DNA from: Zelopaecilomyces penicillatus
Lineage: Eukaryota > Ascomycota > Sordariomycetes > Hypocreales > Pseudodiploosporaceae
NCBI GenBank assembly: GCA_005765155.1
Contig: VCCP01000001.1
Span: 186,001 to 250,000, forward strand
Direction of reading: 5' to 3'
Length of the DNA stretch: 64,000 bases
Of this stretch, positions 21,179 through 33,096 are shown in pieces. A model generated the notes under the pieces. The model ran no database searches. It was not told where the DNA came from and was given only the letters and a program-made list of their open reading frames with translations. The position numbers and the translations under genes were made by a program. Position 1 is the stretch's first letter, and every line of letters starts with the position of its first letter.

Positions 21179-22710
21179 TTAAGCATTAGTGGTTCCGGTC
21201 TTGATGTCTATAGACAGTTTGGGGACGTGAAACGTAACCGTCTTTTTCGCATACAGGGCCTCAGAGCCCAAACTGAGGTATCCCATGTAATCGGATCCGC
21301 TGGGGAAGTTCGCCTTGGGAAACTTGGTTCCGTCGACTTTGAGTACCTCCTCAATCAGGGGGGTCAAGTCGCCCTTGAACTTGTACACTGGCTTGTCAGG
21401 ATACCATGTCAAGACGTTTTGTTTCAAACCGTTCTGGCCGGCATAGAGAGAGCTAAAGTTCACGTGTGTGTTAGCTAGCATACTACTAAACTTCTTGCCA
21501 AGCCAAAAACCGACTGATATGCCCAAAAAGCAAAGCAAATGGGGTGAAGAAATACTCACAAGGTTGTTCCTGAAATAACCTTGGTTGTGACAGCCTTATC
21601 CGCCAGACCAATGGGCTGCGTGGCGGGACCGAAAGCGGCAAACCAGACCATGACTTCGTACTTGGCCTTTGTGCTGTCCTTTGATTTCTCCTTGTCTGCG
21701 TCGACGAACATATCGATAGCAACGTTGGTGTTGACATCGTCAGCCTTGAGCTCAGCCTCAGAGCTTGCCGTGACAGTCTCATTGCCAATGCCATACGTCC
21801 ATTCGAGGTCAACGTCGACCTGAGAGAGGCTCTTAAGTGTGGCGGGGAAAAGCTCAGTATCGACTTTGATATTCGGAAAAGCGTGGACAGGGGCGGTTTC
21901 AGGGCCGGGAGGATATTGCCATGCGACGAAGAATTCGGGGGCCATGGTGTTGGTGGCATATGTCTCGTTGTTGAACTCGGTAACCTGCAAACACATGTCA
22001 GACACAACATTTCACAGTCCAAAACTGGATTGCAAAAACGGAGGTTTAAAGACGCACATTCATACACAGCTTTCCGGGATCGCCTTCGTTCCATCCCCAC
22101 TGATTGGGATTCACTAGATTGCACACACCGTCAGTCGAGTCCCGCGAAGCAAAATCAACAGCATCGTTGGAATGAAGATTCGAGAGGCGGGGTTGTTGGC
22201 AGGCGGGCTGGGAACACGAGAATGAGTAGAAGACATCGCGATGAGATAACAACGTCGCATATTGTAGTGTTTGTTTTCCCCATTCGTCGTCGGCTGCCCA
22301 AGCGCCCCTTTGCCTCTCTACTTCCGCTCGTGGGATTGAAATGCGGCGGAGGGCCCAAGTTTCGTGATCGAGTTGCACAAGAACCTCCTCGTCGCCCGCC
22401 TGCCGGCCCTTCCTTTGTGTTCGATAATCCTTGCTTGTGCGTAATTCGGACGAATTCCCTCCCCCCCAAGTAGAAACTTACGTGTGTACTCCTGCCCCTT
22501 GGACTTGGGATGGATACCAAACGCCTTTTGGCAGTACCGCGTCTTGGTGATGCCATGCAGCGGCTTTGGTGCGAATAACGGCGTCTGGCCGGTCGCTTGG
22601 CGATGGGTTTGGATGCCAAAGAGGATGCCCAGCGTCGCTGCGATGGGGATCGCCAATAGGGCGAAGTTGACGAAGAACCGGATCGTCATGGTTGCGAAGT
22701 GGGCTCCCAA
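21179..22710 (-). CDS. GH12 endo-beta-1,4-glucanase/xyloglucanase with N-terminal membrane anchor
   Basis: Four exons (22710-22482, 22113-22058, 21984-21560, 21452-21179) join in frame to 327 residues. The first exon has a signal-anchor helix (FFVNFALLAIPIAATLGILFG). Exon 2 is only 56 nt and supplies the GH12 opening NPNQWGWNEGDPGKLCMN; exons 3-4 carry HAFPNIKVD, the strand with a catalytic glutamate YEVMVWFAAFG, and the second GSEALY region near the end. GH12 enzymes cleave beta-1,4-glucan or xyloglucan with retention. The mature part begins with YCQKAFG and paired cysteines. Intron 1 is 368 nt, long for this genome, and its acceptor (CAATCTAG) was chosen because only this join gives the family sequence. 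It converges with the spherulin-like gene (228 bp between stops). Confidence 0.85.
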
Positions 22711-25700
22711 AGAAGCGATGGGAAAACGAGTGTATGACGGAAAACGAGCGTGATGGTGGTGGTTGTCGTTGTGGTGGTGACTTTTTCTGTTGGCGGTTTG
22801 GTCGGAAGAGTCGTCGAAATGTCCAGGGGCACGTCAACGGGGACGTTCTACAAAGGTACTGGCGCTTGATGTTCAGTACAGGGCAGTACAGGACAGTACA
22901 GGTGTCAAGTAGAGTGTGTTGTTACTGGTCGCAAGAGGGGCTTTAGTGGTGTTGCAGTATCGATAGTAGGAGATACGCTGGATCACAAAACAGTACCACG
23001 GTTCAGGAGACACAACGATCTCTTACAAAAGTGACATCTAGACCTCACACTTTCTTACCACTAGGTAGTAGGTATAGTAGCCCATTAATCTACTATTGTT
23101 GCTAATATTGATGTTTATTTTACCTGTAATTCCTGCCAGACACGTCTCTCGCCCTGACCAGGCTCCCGAAACTCGCTCGTTTGTTGTCACTGGTTCGGGG
23201 ATAAGGATCGTATAGCAAACTTGACAAGGAACCATACAAAGTACAGGTACAGTCAGTTATTATGGGCGCTTCCAAACTTTTCAGTGGAGGCTGGGCCCCA
23301 AGCGGCATGACACAGTGGACCAGCAGCGATTCGAGCACGCACACGCCGCTGGGGGCCATGGTAGTGGAGCTGTAACGCGCCCCCCCTTATAGAAACCCTA
23401 AAAGGAGGGCCAGGTACACTGCGCACCGTGTACCTCGGGTGGCTGTTGCAGTCGCGGACTTGCGAACACCTCCGCCAGCATGAATGGGTTCACATGTACC
23501 GGTACCTCCAGGAGCCGCCACGCGCGCGCCCAGCTGTGCCGGGGAGCGAGGGCCCACTGTAAGTATTCTCAGCCTGTCCCAAGAAGGTGATCATGAGAGG
23601 CCCCCAGCCAGCCGCCTCAAGTCAAGCAAGCGAGGCCGTACGAGAAACTCGTATCACCACACACGCGACACCGAAAAGTCTGCCGCCGCATCTCATGCAC
23701 GTTTCGTCCTTGTCCCGGCTGCCACACACCAACAATAGAAAAAGGCTAAGCAGCCGTGCGGGCCCGAGAGCGCCGAGCAATGACGGATTGGTAATAAGAA
23801 GTAGAAACGCCAACAGCCAAAGTTTACCTGCCAACGCAGATCTTTTCCAAAGAGCCGCGAACGCGTTTTGTTTGTTCACAGCAGCCCAGAGGTTGGGTTG
23901 TCCTGAAATAACCTAAACAAACCACACAAGTATAGGTACTTGTACCTGAGATGTGATAAAAGAGAGCCTGTATTTAGAATGAAAGCTTGCCAGGTAACTC
24001 CAGCGCTGGACGATCGCTGCAAGGAACTGCTTTGGCTCCAAGGTCTGCACGGTTCTCTCTTGATTGCCCTCTGTGTGTCATTCAGAGTCATCACAATGGA
24101 GCCATTAATTGTCAAGATAAAAAATTACGATTCCATCCGCCTGTCTGTTTGACTGTACGGAGTGATGTATACCAAGATTCATGATTGAGAAATCAGCAAG
24201 CCCATTGTGTTCTAAAGAGAACTTCTCATCCATCACCTCTATTCCTTTCAGGACTTTGTAACAATATGGACCGATGGTCCCGGACCGGGGTCCCCGATTG
24301 TGCGTAGGCTGCCGACGTCCAGATAAGCAACAAGGCGCTGGGCAGCGTGCAAACTCTGCATTGTTCCTTGCCCCAATGCAATCCCCTTTCCCCCCTAAAA
24401 CAGGCTTGGCGGTTGTTGCTTCAAACTTGGATAAGGATTTTCATTCCCAAATGGTGACGGTACAGTGTTCATCCCCCGGCGCTAGCCAGCTTCAAAGCTT
24501 CCAATAACACTGTCCCGTTCCGATGGATTCCGTCCCAGCTCCTCAATGTATCGCTGCCTAATACCTATTGGACAAGAGGAAAAAGTGTGAGAAAGCATAA
24601 TGAAAAAGGAAATATAAAAAATTTAATATTAAAATAATGAAATAAGAGAGTTCAGAAACCTTGCTCGAGGGAGAGAGGGCGCTTCAGCGCCTGCGAGACG
24701 CACAGTAAGAGTGTGAGAAAAAGCAAGCGTCTGCAACTGGCAGGGCAAGGTGTCCGCCGATAGCTGAGCCGTGGAGCCAATGGGGGTGCGCGATCGCCAT
24801 CGTGGGCATGCAAAGCCACTGCCCCTATTTCTGGATCACTGAAAAGGGAGGCTAGGGCAGAGCTTTTTTCGGGGCCTAGGGGGGCAAAGATTGGCAGGGG
24901 GAGTGGTTCTGCCCACTACGGGCCGTCCAAGGTCCTGATTAGGTTCTGAGAATTTTTTCTTTCCTTTCCAGTGGTTAGGACGTCGTCACGCCATGCCTTG
25001 CGTCATTGGCTGATGTAAAGGTACGGGAGTACTTCGGCCAGTATTGTAGGAAGATCCAAGCCAGGTACCCAAGTACCTACATGCCTTATCTTATTGTCTG
25101 GGCCAAACCTGTTATCGCTGTCACAGAACCCCTTAAAAGCCAACCTGCATAACCACCTAACAATAGGTAGGTATGGTAACCAAACGTTTGCAAGCAACTT
25201 CCCTGGATGATATGCTGGCGCTTGGCTGGATCTCTGCCCGCCACATCTTGCCCTGACAGCTGTCCACATCTCCATTCTCCCATCAGCGTGTTCAGGCCTC
25301 AGCGGGTTCAATACGCACAGCAAGGGGGGGGCAAATGCATGGCCAGTGGAGTCAGGTACCAAGATACAGACATCCACAAAAGCTTGGTACAATTATTTCC
25401 GTACCAGTTCCCTGTCCAGTTTCCAGTATCGCCCCTTGTATCCAGTACTTTGTCTCCACTCAGGGTCTAGGCCGACGTTTGGTGTGCCGGAATGCAAGAT
25501 GGGGCACGGCAGTGCAGGTAACGTGTACTCGCTGCAAGACTAATTACTCGTAACCAGACGCCGGACCCTTGTGCCTCTATTTTCCCTGTTCCACGTACGG
25601 AGTATCGACTGACAAGCTGGCCACACTGGATTGACTGGGCAGAGCTGGATACGAGAACATGCAACTCCAGGTACCGCGGTACTCCCCCTTTGGGCAGTGC

Positions 25701-26555
25701 TGGCGTGCAACTGGCACCCACCACAGCCCACCACAGGCCTCCTCGTCCTCCTCCCTCTCCAATATGACCCAGGCCACTGTTTGGTCACGTATACCCACTG
25801 TATCAGCACTTGTAAAGCTCAATCAGGCCGCTGCTGGTTGGTCAGTTGCGTAATTGCAAGGGCCTACGACGGGCAGCAAGTCAAGGTACAGATACTCAGT
25901 CAAATCCAGTCAAAGTACCTACTACCCAGCACAGAGTGCCCCATGGGTTCCAGCAGCCCGCCTCCAGCACCTGTAACCTTCCATTCTCCAGCCTAGAGCC
26001 CACTGGCGCAGCTGGCGGCTCTGGACTTGCCGGCCCACCCGCTTGCTCCCCTCCCCCCTTTAGGCGTAGGCCAAGTCCCGGGGAACGACCACCACAACCA
26101 CCACCACCAACCCTCGTCTCGTATGCCTCTTCTTCTTTTTGTCTCTTGCAACCCCATTCCTCTCGTATCGCCCAGCCTCTCCCCTCTTCAGCGCCCTTTC
26201 GCTGCCCACTTTCGTTCATCGTTTCCCCGGGAGAAATCAGATCTAGTTCCTCGATACGATTGCCATTCGCTCACCTGCAACTGCTAACCACACACGACCT
26301 TCGTTTATTTTCCCCCAGCCATCCCAAGGATTCCCAAGAGGGCACTTACATCAGCCAGCCAGCCAAGCGTCATCAGCTAGCCCGCCTGCCTGCCTCACGC
26401 TATCTCGCTGGACATCAGGGCAGCCTCTTCTGCACATCACTCTTGACCCCCCGGAAAAGTCTACTTTAAACCAAGTCGTATCATTCGTTTCAAAAAGTCA
26501 CCTCGCGTCGCAGCAACAGTCAGCACCCGTGGTGGAGCCACGACTATCGCCCACC
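22711..26555. promoter_or_regulatory. 3.8-kb intergenic region upstream of the GT2 gene
   Basis: The largest gene-free stretch of the window, between divergent GH12 and GT2 starts. No open frame has domain or signal features. It is crowded with GTACC/GGTAC elements (for example near 23499, 23934, 25018, 25063, 25356, 25669, 25886, 25914) and AGGTAGGTA. The last kilobase is CT-rich and looks like a long 5' leader with possible upstream open frames. Extended upstream regions of this kind are common for regulated morphogenesis genes; that reading is inference. Confidence 0.45.
22874..22903. repeat. 10-bp tandem repeat, three copies
   Basis: The unit CAGTACAGGN is repeated three times in direct tandem, 160 bp upstream of the GH12 start on the minus strand. 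Confidence 0.9.
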
Positions 26556-29128
26556 ATGATGAAGGGGCACCAGGAAGAGTACGAGGAGATGGTGGAGATT
26601 GGCGGGTTCCGTCGTCACAACCACTCCGAGTCTGAAGAATCTCAAAGACGCATCCTCTCCGACCACATGAGGTCCAATCGCCAGAGTCGCGGCCATCCTG
26701 ACGACTACAACACGCAAGATTACAATCGCTCCAACCGAATGAGCCGTGGCCATCCTGACTATAACTCGCAAAACTACCCACAATCTAACCGTCATAGCCG
26801 TGGTTATCCTGACGACTACAGCTCTCAAGACTACATGCGGTCCAATCGCCAGAGCCGTGGTCACCCAGATGACTATGCCTCGCCGGCCTGGCCTCCCTCT
26901 GCTATGGCAAGCTCACCTACGCTGAGAAGTGGAGCGACGACACCCTACGAGCTTGGTGGTCCTGGACGATATCTCTCACAGTTTGGTGATTCAAGATCTT
27001 CTACCCCAATGGTACTTGAGTCCATCACTCCCTTCTCATGCCCCGATATGTTTTTGTACAAGTAAACTAACGCTCTTTGTCCCCGGTAGAACCAAAGTCA
27101 AATTAGCCTTACTGGACTATTACCTCAGGGTGGTCAAGGACACGGCAAAGAGGGAATTGATCGCAGTGACTCCATTCAAATCGTGCACTCTCGCGACGAC
27201 TCTGACATCTGGAAAGGATGGAAGAGGCACTTGTACAAGCTTGTCCCTTTCATGACCTTTGCTAACACTGGACTGTACCTGGCGTACCTTGGTCTCCGTG
27301 TCGCAGCCATCATTTGGGCTCAGAATGCGAACCGCACGACGTATGCGGCTGCTTGGATCTTCATCGCCGTCGAGGTCATGGTCGCCATTCCCTCGCTGAT
27401 GCACAACACCTGGACCATGTGGTCGATGAAGAAGAGAAACCGACCCAAGATGAGACTCATCGGAAACCACGACTGCCCAACCATCGATGTCTTTGTCACT
27501 TGCTGCGGAGAAGAAGATGATCTCGTTTTGGACACTGTTCGTGGCGCCTGCGACCAGGACTATCCATATGATCGATTCAGAGTCATCGTGCTCGACGACG
27601 GCAAGTCTGCTGGTCTGGAAAACGCCATTTCTTCCCTCTCCATGATCTATCCCAATGTGTACTATATGGCTCGTGTTAAGGTCCCCGGAGTTCCGCATCA
27701 CTTCAAGGCCGGTAACCTCAACTATGGTCTCGATCAAGTTCATCTGATGCCCGGTGGCGCCGGTGAATTCATGGCTGCTCTGGATGCCGACATGGTAAGT
27801 CATTTCTAAACAACTTGTCAATTTTCGATGAGATTGATTGAATTTCTTTTTTCTCATTTGCTAACCTGGTGCAGATTCCTGAGCGGGATTGGCTCCGTGC
27901 TCTCATTCCCCATCTTCTTGTAGACCCTAAGATGGCTTTGGCTTGCCCTCCGCAGCTCTTCTACAACACTCCGCCTTCTGACCCTCTTGCCCAGAGTCTC
28001 GACTTCTTCGTGCACGTCATTGAACCTATCAAGGACTCTCTAGGTGTCGCCTGGTGCACTGGATCTGGTTACATGGCAAGACGTACTGCTTTGGACGACA
28101 TTGGTAACTTCCCGCTCGGTTCTCTGGCTGAAGATGTCGCGACATCCACTCACATGTTGGGCAAGGGCTGGAAAACCGCCTATGTTCACGAGCCTCTTCA
28201 GTTTGGTACTGTCCCTGAGGACTATGGCAGCCATCTTAAGCAGCGCACCCGGTGGGCTATTGGAACTGTTGACACCGCGTTCAAGCTCAACTTTTGCCTG
28301 TGGGGTGACAAGATTAAGCAAATGACGTTTGCCCAGCGCTTCTCTGGATTCCTCTATGCTTCGCTCAGCTTGTATACTATCCTGCTCTCCATCTCTATGT
28401 TTGCCATTCCCATTATTCTCGCCATGGGTAAGCCCCTGGTTGCCTATGCCACCGAAACACAGCTCCGATGGCTCATCCGCGCTTGTTTCGCTTCCATGAT
28501 CTCGAACCGAATTTGCGAATTCATTCTCTTTATCCCCGCCGGATATCACACTGGCCAGCGAGGCTCGCGATACCAGCTTTGGATGTCGCCTTATATCGCC
28601 CTGTGCATCATTCGATCCTTTGTTCTCCCTACATGGCTTGGTGGCCAGACTCAAGCTTTCAAGCCCACCGGTTCTCTGGCGTCTGCGCTGAACGAGCGTG
28701 ACCCCAAGCTCAGAAAGAATATGTTCCGCCGACTTTGGGCGATTTTGATCAACTACATGGCCATCTTTCACTTGGCCTTTGTTTACCTCACTCTGGTTGG
28801 TGTTTGCCTGACCACGTTCCGCTGCTTCTACTCGGATAACTCGACCCGTGGGATTCTGCTCTGCCTGGTTACGCACGCCTTCTGGCCCCCCGTCACCTTC
28901 ATTTTCCTCTGCAGCTCTCTGTGGACACCTGTTGCCTACGCCATTGACCCCCCAGCCATGCCAGAGCGTGAGCAGCTGCTCATCCGCGACCCCGACACCA
29001 AGATTGCGCACCCCACCCCCAAGAGCAAGAAGATTGCTTTTGGTGGCCAGGCTGCGTGGTTCGAGCTTGAGTACACAGTCACGACGCTGTACAGTTGTTT
29101 CATATTCGCCGCCTCGTTTATCTTTTAA
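26556..29128 (+). CDS. Family 2 glycosyltransferase, cellulose-synthase-like membrane protein (fungal GT2 type)
   Basis: Three exons (26556-27011, 27090-27794, 27875-29128) join without frame change to 804 residues. The processive GT2 signature is complete: CGEEDD and VLDDGKS at the nucleotide-sugar site, DAD at about 384-386 right at the exon 2/3 junction, AEDVAT near 472 (catalytic acid/base) and QRTRW at 510-514. Two helices precede the catalytic loop and about five or six follow. The layout matches the conserved fungal GT2 described in Zymoseptoria tritici and Fusarium graminearum as needed for hyphal growth on solid surfaces and virulence; orthology is inferred from motifs and layout. 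The cytosolic N-terminus (about residues 33-110) is made of four repeats of SNRxSRGxPDDYxxQDY. GTG codons upstream at 26529 are open but ATGATG at 26556 has the better context (CACC). Confidence 0.9.
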
Positions 29129-30838
29129 TGCATGACAGGAGCCTATGGGAACGCGCATGAACACGATGGCTTGACTGCCACACTGATCCAGGAGTCTTTG
29201 GGTTTTTAAGGTGGAATTGAAAGAGAGGCATCTGGGGCCATTTGGAGCCACGGCACACGGATCGTAATGCTGATCATGTATTGGGGGTTTTCGATTTTGA
29301 TTTTGAATTTTTCATCTTCATCGGCGCATAACGGGAGCTGTATAAAACACTAGAGATGGCGTGTCAGTCATGTTTACTATGTAATTAAAATATCAATCTG
29401 TGATTCTTGACCATTTTGAGTTGTTTGAATTGTGCTCCATATTGTCTATCTGCCGTACTACACACACACATACACATACACATACACTACACATGAAAAG
29501 CCACTCCCGAGCCTAGCACTGCACGTGTGACATGACGTCCTCGAACCTTTGCACCGTGTCATGGCAGGTAATAATGCTTGGCTAGTAAGTTTCCTTATCT
29601 GCAGGTCCAATGTGTCAAAGCGCCAGAGGTAGTGGTACTCGAGCAAACCTCTCCACCTGTCAAGATTACGTTTTCAACTTTGACGGCAGAATATCACTGA
29701 TTAGCGGGGCTGTAATTTCTGTGCAACATGTAGTGCAGTACTTGGCATGTACAAGTAAAGGAGTAAGATGGTTTACAACTAGGTATCTCGGATAGACGGA
29801 TACATGAAGCGTTGTCATTTTCTCTCCATCAAAGACTCTGCTTGAGTGAAACAAGATGTACCATGGCAAGCCTCAGATTTGAGATAACTCCTAGCAGGGC
29901 AGATTTGTCTAGCGATCTGGCAATAATTAGTACTGGGAACGACAAGTGTCAATACCAAGATAAGGGGGCGGAGCGTGTAGATTTTTTTCTTCTTGGGAGA
30001 TTAAAAATGCTACCCTGGAAGGACGTGCCCCACCCCTGTCTGCCTGTCTGTCTATCTGTCTATCTGTCTATCTGTCTATCTATGAATCAGCAAAGATTTA
30101 TGGATCGACAAGGGCAGATGGGAAAAAGGAAATGAACGTTTCTACCAGCCCTGCTATATGTGCTGTCAAATACGGATAATGCAGGTGTCAAAGTGCCACG
30201 GCAGAGAGATGTGGTAAGCTACGGCAGGTGGATGGTGGCTTCAGATTGGCTTGAGGTACTCAGATACTTGCATTGCATTTATTGCGTTACACAGCCGGCT
30301 GTACTCTGTACTTTGACAGCATTTACATGACATGTTGGTGTTTCATACCTCCTGTTACTGTGTTGTTGATTGTGTGAAATACCAGGGCAAAGGGTTCATT
30401 TCGTGTCAGTTCTGTTGTACTGGACAGCCAACACCACTACTATTCTCGCAAATGCTCTAGTAAAGTGTAGTCAAGTGTGAATGCACTTTTTTTTTCTGGC
30501 TTTCTGGAATGTTCCACGTGCTGTTTAGCCGAGCTGGCGCGGCAAATACGCTATTCTAGAACCCATCTCCGTTTTCTTTCATGAGTTGAAAGATAAATTG
30601 GTGATGAAGGCGGATTTGACATGAACGCTTGTCCCAAGTTGGGTAATTTCTACCAAACAGCTAATTATAAAAACAACGATTAAATATTAATTAATCATCA
30701 TTATAAGAGCATACAGATAGATATTTCATTCAAGTAGTTTGCTTTAATAACTCTGCTAAACTCTCTAGTCATCAAGTTCAAAACACGCTATTGAGGGACG
30801 TTGACTGCTAACATCTCTGCCCCGCCCATGACTTCCCT
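29129..30838. other. Intergenic region, 1.7 kb
   Basis: 3' region of the GT2 gene followed by sequence without supported genes. It contains a CA-type simple repeat near 29460-29490 and a tetranucleotide repeat at 30036-30083. Confidence 0.5.
30036..30083. repeat. CTGT/CTAT tetranucleotide microsatellite
   Basis: About twelve near-perfect tetranucleotide units alternating CTGT and CTAT, flanked by GTCTGCCTG. Confidence 0.9.
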
Positions 30839-31541
30839 ATGGCATTTCCAGTAACCATGACGTTGTCATCCCTACTCCGTCATTTGGGAGTTAAAGATGC
30901 TAGAGGGAGATGGAGAAACATGACACGCGTAGCAAAACCATCATCAGCACTAGGTCCCGCAAAATTATCAGCGGATGACTCGTGTCTCCCGCTGCCACCG
31001 CGGGAGCTCGTGGCTGGTCGACTCATGTACGAAGTACCCTTGCTCGAGAGACGAAAGGCAGACCCAATCGCCGATACTCCTACTGCCGCACTGTATCGTA
31101 TATACGATCACCTCGTTCTCGATCAGCATATTCCTATAAGAAACGAGTTCGAAGCCTTTTGGTTCCATGCGACCTGTCAAGTCCACACCATTCCGGACCC
31201 GAAAGACCCCCATCCCGAGCGCTATGCCTGCCTTGCTGGTATAACGAGACTTCTCTGCCTAGCTTTCAACAAGAGAATAGAACTAGGTCTTCCTCGTGAT
31301 GCGCCGCCCATTTTTCACGGGCGACATGCTGGAGCAGTGGAGGGCGGAGGAGCGTGTGTACGAGAGGGCCCCGGACTGGGCGGCCAAAGTTACTAGACTC
31401 GATGAAAGACTGGACCTTCCGCATTGGGATAATTTGAAGAGGGAGTTTGTGCTGCTTAGTTCGTTTGCTGAGAAGGGAGTTTCTAAGGAATTCGCCGACA
31501 AGAATATTTTACTTTTACAGCCACATGTTCACTTTGTATAG
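30839..31541 (+). pseudogene. Hypothetical protein gene interrupted by a frameshift
   Basis: Two overlapping open frames together look like one protein. The first runs from ATG 30839 and contains TAALYRIYDHLVLDQHIPI and FEAFWFHATCQVHTIPDP, then reaches LPRDAPPIF near 31312 and continues into low-complexity glycine-rich sequence. The second, shifted by +1, contributes TGDMLEQWRAEERVYERAPD and continues with good coding character to the stop at 31539-31541. The switch must occur around 31300-31325, near a T5 run; the only GT..AG pairs there are 42-51 nt apart and give the wrong phase, so splicing does not explain it. The total would be about 233 residues. I do not recognise the family. It is either a recently broken gene or a sequencing error. 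Confidence 0.5.
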
Positions 31542-32925
31542 GGAGCAACAATGTGTTATTGTTGGGCATGTCCAACTCCACTTGTTTTTTTTTTTAATAA
31601 AGATTGAAGCAGCTGCAACCTCTACAAAGGCGGGCTATCATCACTTTGTTTCATGGGTGTGTATATTCCAACTGTATCAGCTTCTTGACAAAGCAACTAC
31701 ATGACATTGGAGGTAAGGATGAAGATGATGTTCTGATGTAGTCCCAGAGTACACATGTCTGCCATATAACAGTCGATGTCGCCATGAAGATTGGGGATAT
31801 TTTATATAGTTAGCTATCTTCAAGAAAAAGTTAGCCGTCTACATAAATACCTTGAATCAGCATCGTTATGCTTATTAACTAGGCAAGAGTGCGACCCGTT
31901 CTGCTAATATAAACTAGGTAGTAACTTGATCGAAAAATAAACTGGCTATAGATATATATATAGTATTTCCGTATTTCAATGCCAAGGAGGTGACCCCTTT
32001 ACTGTATAGGTTCACATCATCCAGCCACAGTTGGATAAAAGCCGTTCGATTACAAAAACATATTCTACAAGGTCTTGGTTTAAAAAAAAAATAAGGTCGT
32101 AAAGTATCCTCGTTACTTTACACTTTCATTGACAACTTGACACTGATATGTGTGTGCCGGCTTTTTGTTAAGACATTGAGAACAAAAGTCGACCGAGACA
32201 AGTTGATCGATTCGGGACTCGGTCAAGAGCCTCGTTATGTTATTTTGTAGCATGTTATCATCGACCACCATATTTAGAGTCAAAAACTGTTGTTTCTTAA
32301 CCAAAGCAGTGTACCAGAGTTGTTGAACCAAAGCAGATAGAGCATACCGGCTACGCCGAAACGCTAATACCAAACGCGCCCTACCTGGCTGGTTTACTGC
32401 TTGACTTTGCTTGACGGCTTACGAGCTAATATATTGCTTGATCTGTAGCTTGATATGTTGGTTAGTCAAAGTAATAAAGCAAGCAGTGAGTTGGCTAAGC
32501 TAGCTAGTTAAGCGGTAGCCGACCATCTACTAACGTAAGTGGTAAGCCGGCTAGCTAGTTCGTTAAGCAGCAAATCAGCCAGTCCTAGAGGGCTAGAAAT
32601 ATAATAAAATTGTCAAAGCTTAATATCAGTCAATTGTAAAGCTTTACTTGAATATTTGAATTGGCTAATTAAAAGGCTTTTATTTATAGCTGTAATACTA
32701 GTCCAGTCTGTAATGTTATCCTACCTAGGTGCTGATCGGCCTCTGTATAGTTGCAAGCCTTATAGGCGGTGCTATGCCTCCTATTAAGGTGTATATATAA
32801 ACTGCCGCTGCTAGCTCTTACATGTTCTCCCTCTTCACCACTCATCACCAACACCTCATATCTGCCAAACATCCCTTTCAACACTTCATTCATTCTTCCT
32901 ATCAACAACCAACAACATCTTTAAT
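31542..32925. other. AT-rich, TA-rich intergenic region with duplicated segments
   Basis: About 1.4 kb of low-GC sequence. It includes a stretch rich in GCTAGCTAGTTAAGC-like words (32490-32580) and segments near 31978-32020 and 32122-32275 that recur in altered form near 33545-33575 and 34787-34910. No gene supported. The excess of TA and transition differences between copies resembles repeat-induced point mutation, but I did not compute an index. Confidence 0.5.
32791..32801 (+). promoter_or_regulatory. TATA box of small secreted peptide gene 1
   Basis: GTATATATAAA lies about 130 bp before the ATG at 32926, the same spacing as the TATA element of the related gene at 35178. Confidence 0.5.
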
Positions 32926-33096
32926 ATGAAGTTTATTGCCATCGTCATTGCCGCCCTGGCATCCGTCACCGCCGCAGCACCACTTGCTGATGAATGCAGC
33001 CCGGGAGCCTATCGATACGAAGCTGATGGAAGAGCTTACAGCAAATGCAACAGTGCCAGAGACTGGGTCATGAGGACTACACAGCTAGCCATTTAA
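32926..33096 (+). CDS. Small secreted peptide, copy 1 of a local family
   Basis: ATG in the context TTTAATATG starts a 56-residue product with a textbook signal peptide, MKFIAIVIAALASVTAA, followed by a short mature peptide holding ECSPGAYRYEADGRAYSKCN. The paralogue at 35178 has an almost identical signal peptide (MKFIAIIIATLVSVTAA) and the related motif HCQPGASRCADA, so this is a real local family. In this copy one expected cysteine is Tyr (YRYEAD against SRCADA). Comparison with the fragment at 33767-33891 suggests an ancestral intron after the WE/WV codons; here its donor is altered to GTCATGAG and the frame runs into a short tail. The product may thus be truncated. Function unknown. Confidence 0.55.
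   Translation: MKFIAIVIAALASVTAAAPLADECSPGAYRYEADGRAYSKCNSARDWVMRTTQLAI

Noticed and set aside
25846..26469. 207-codon plus-strand frame just upstream of the GT2 start
   Set aside because: Ser/Pro-rich product from a CT-rich leader; more likely untranslated leader with upstream open frames.
28040..29251. Minus-strand open frame of 403 codons antisense to the GT2 third exon
   Set aside because: The plus strand encodes complete GT2 motifs; the antisense product is charged low-complexity sequence without family resemblance.
31542..32925. Complete transposable element in the TA-rich region
   Set aside because: No transposase or reverse transcriptase frame and no clear terminal repeats; only diverged duplicated segments are visible.
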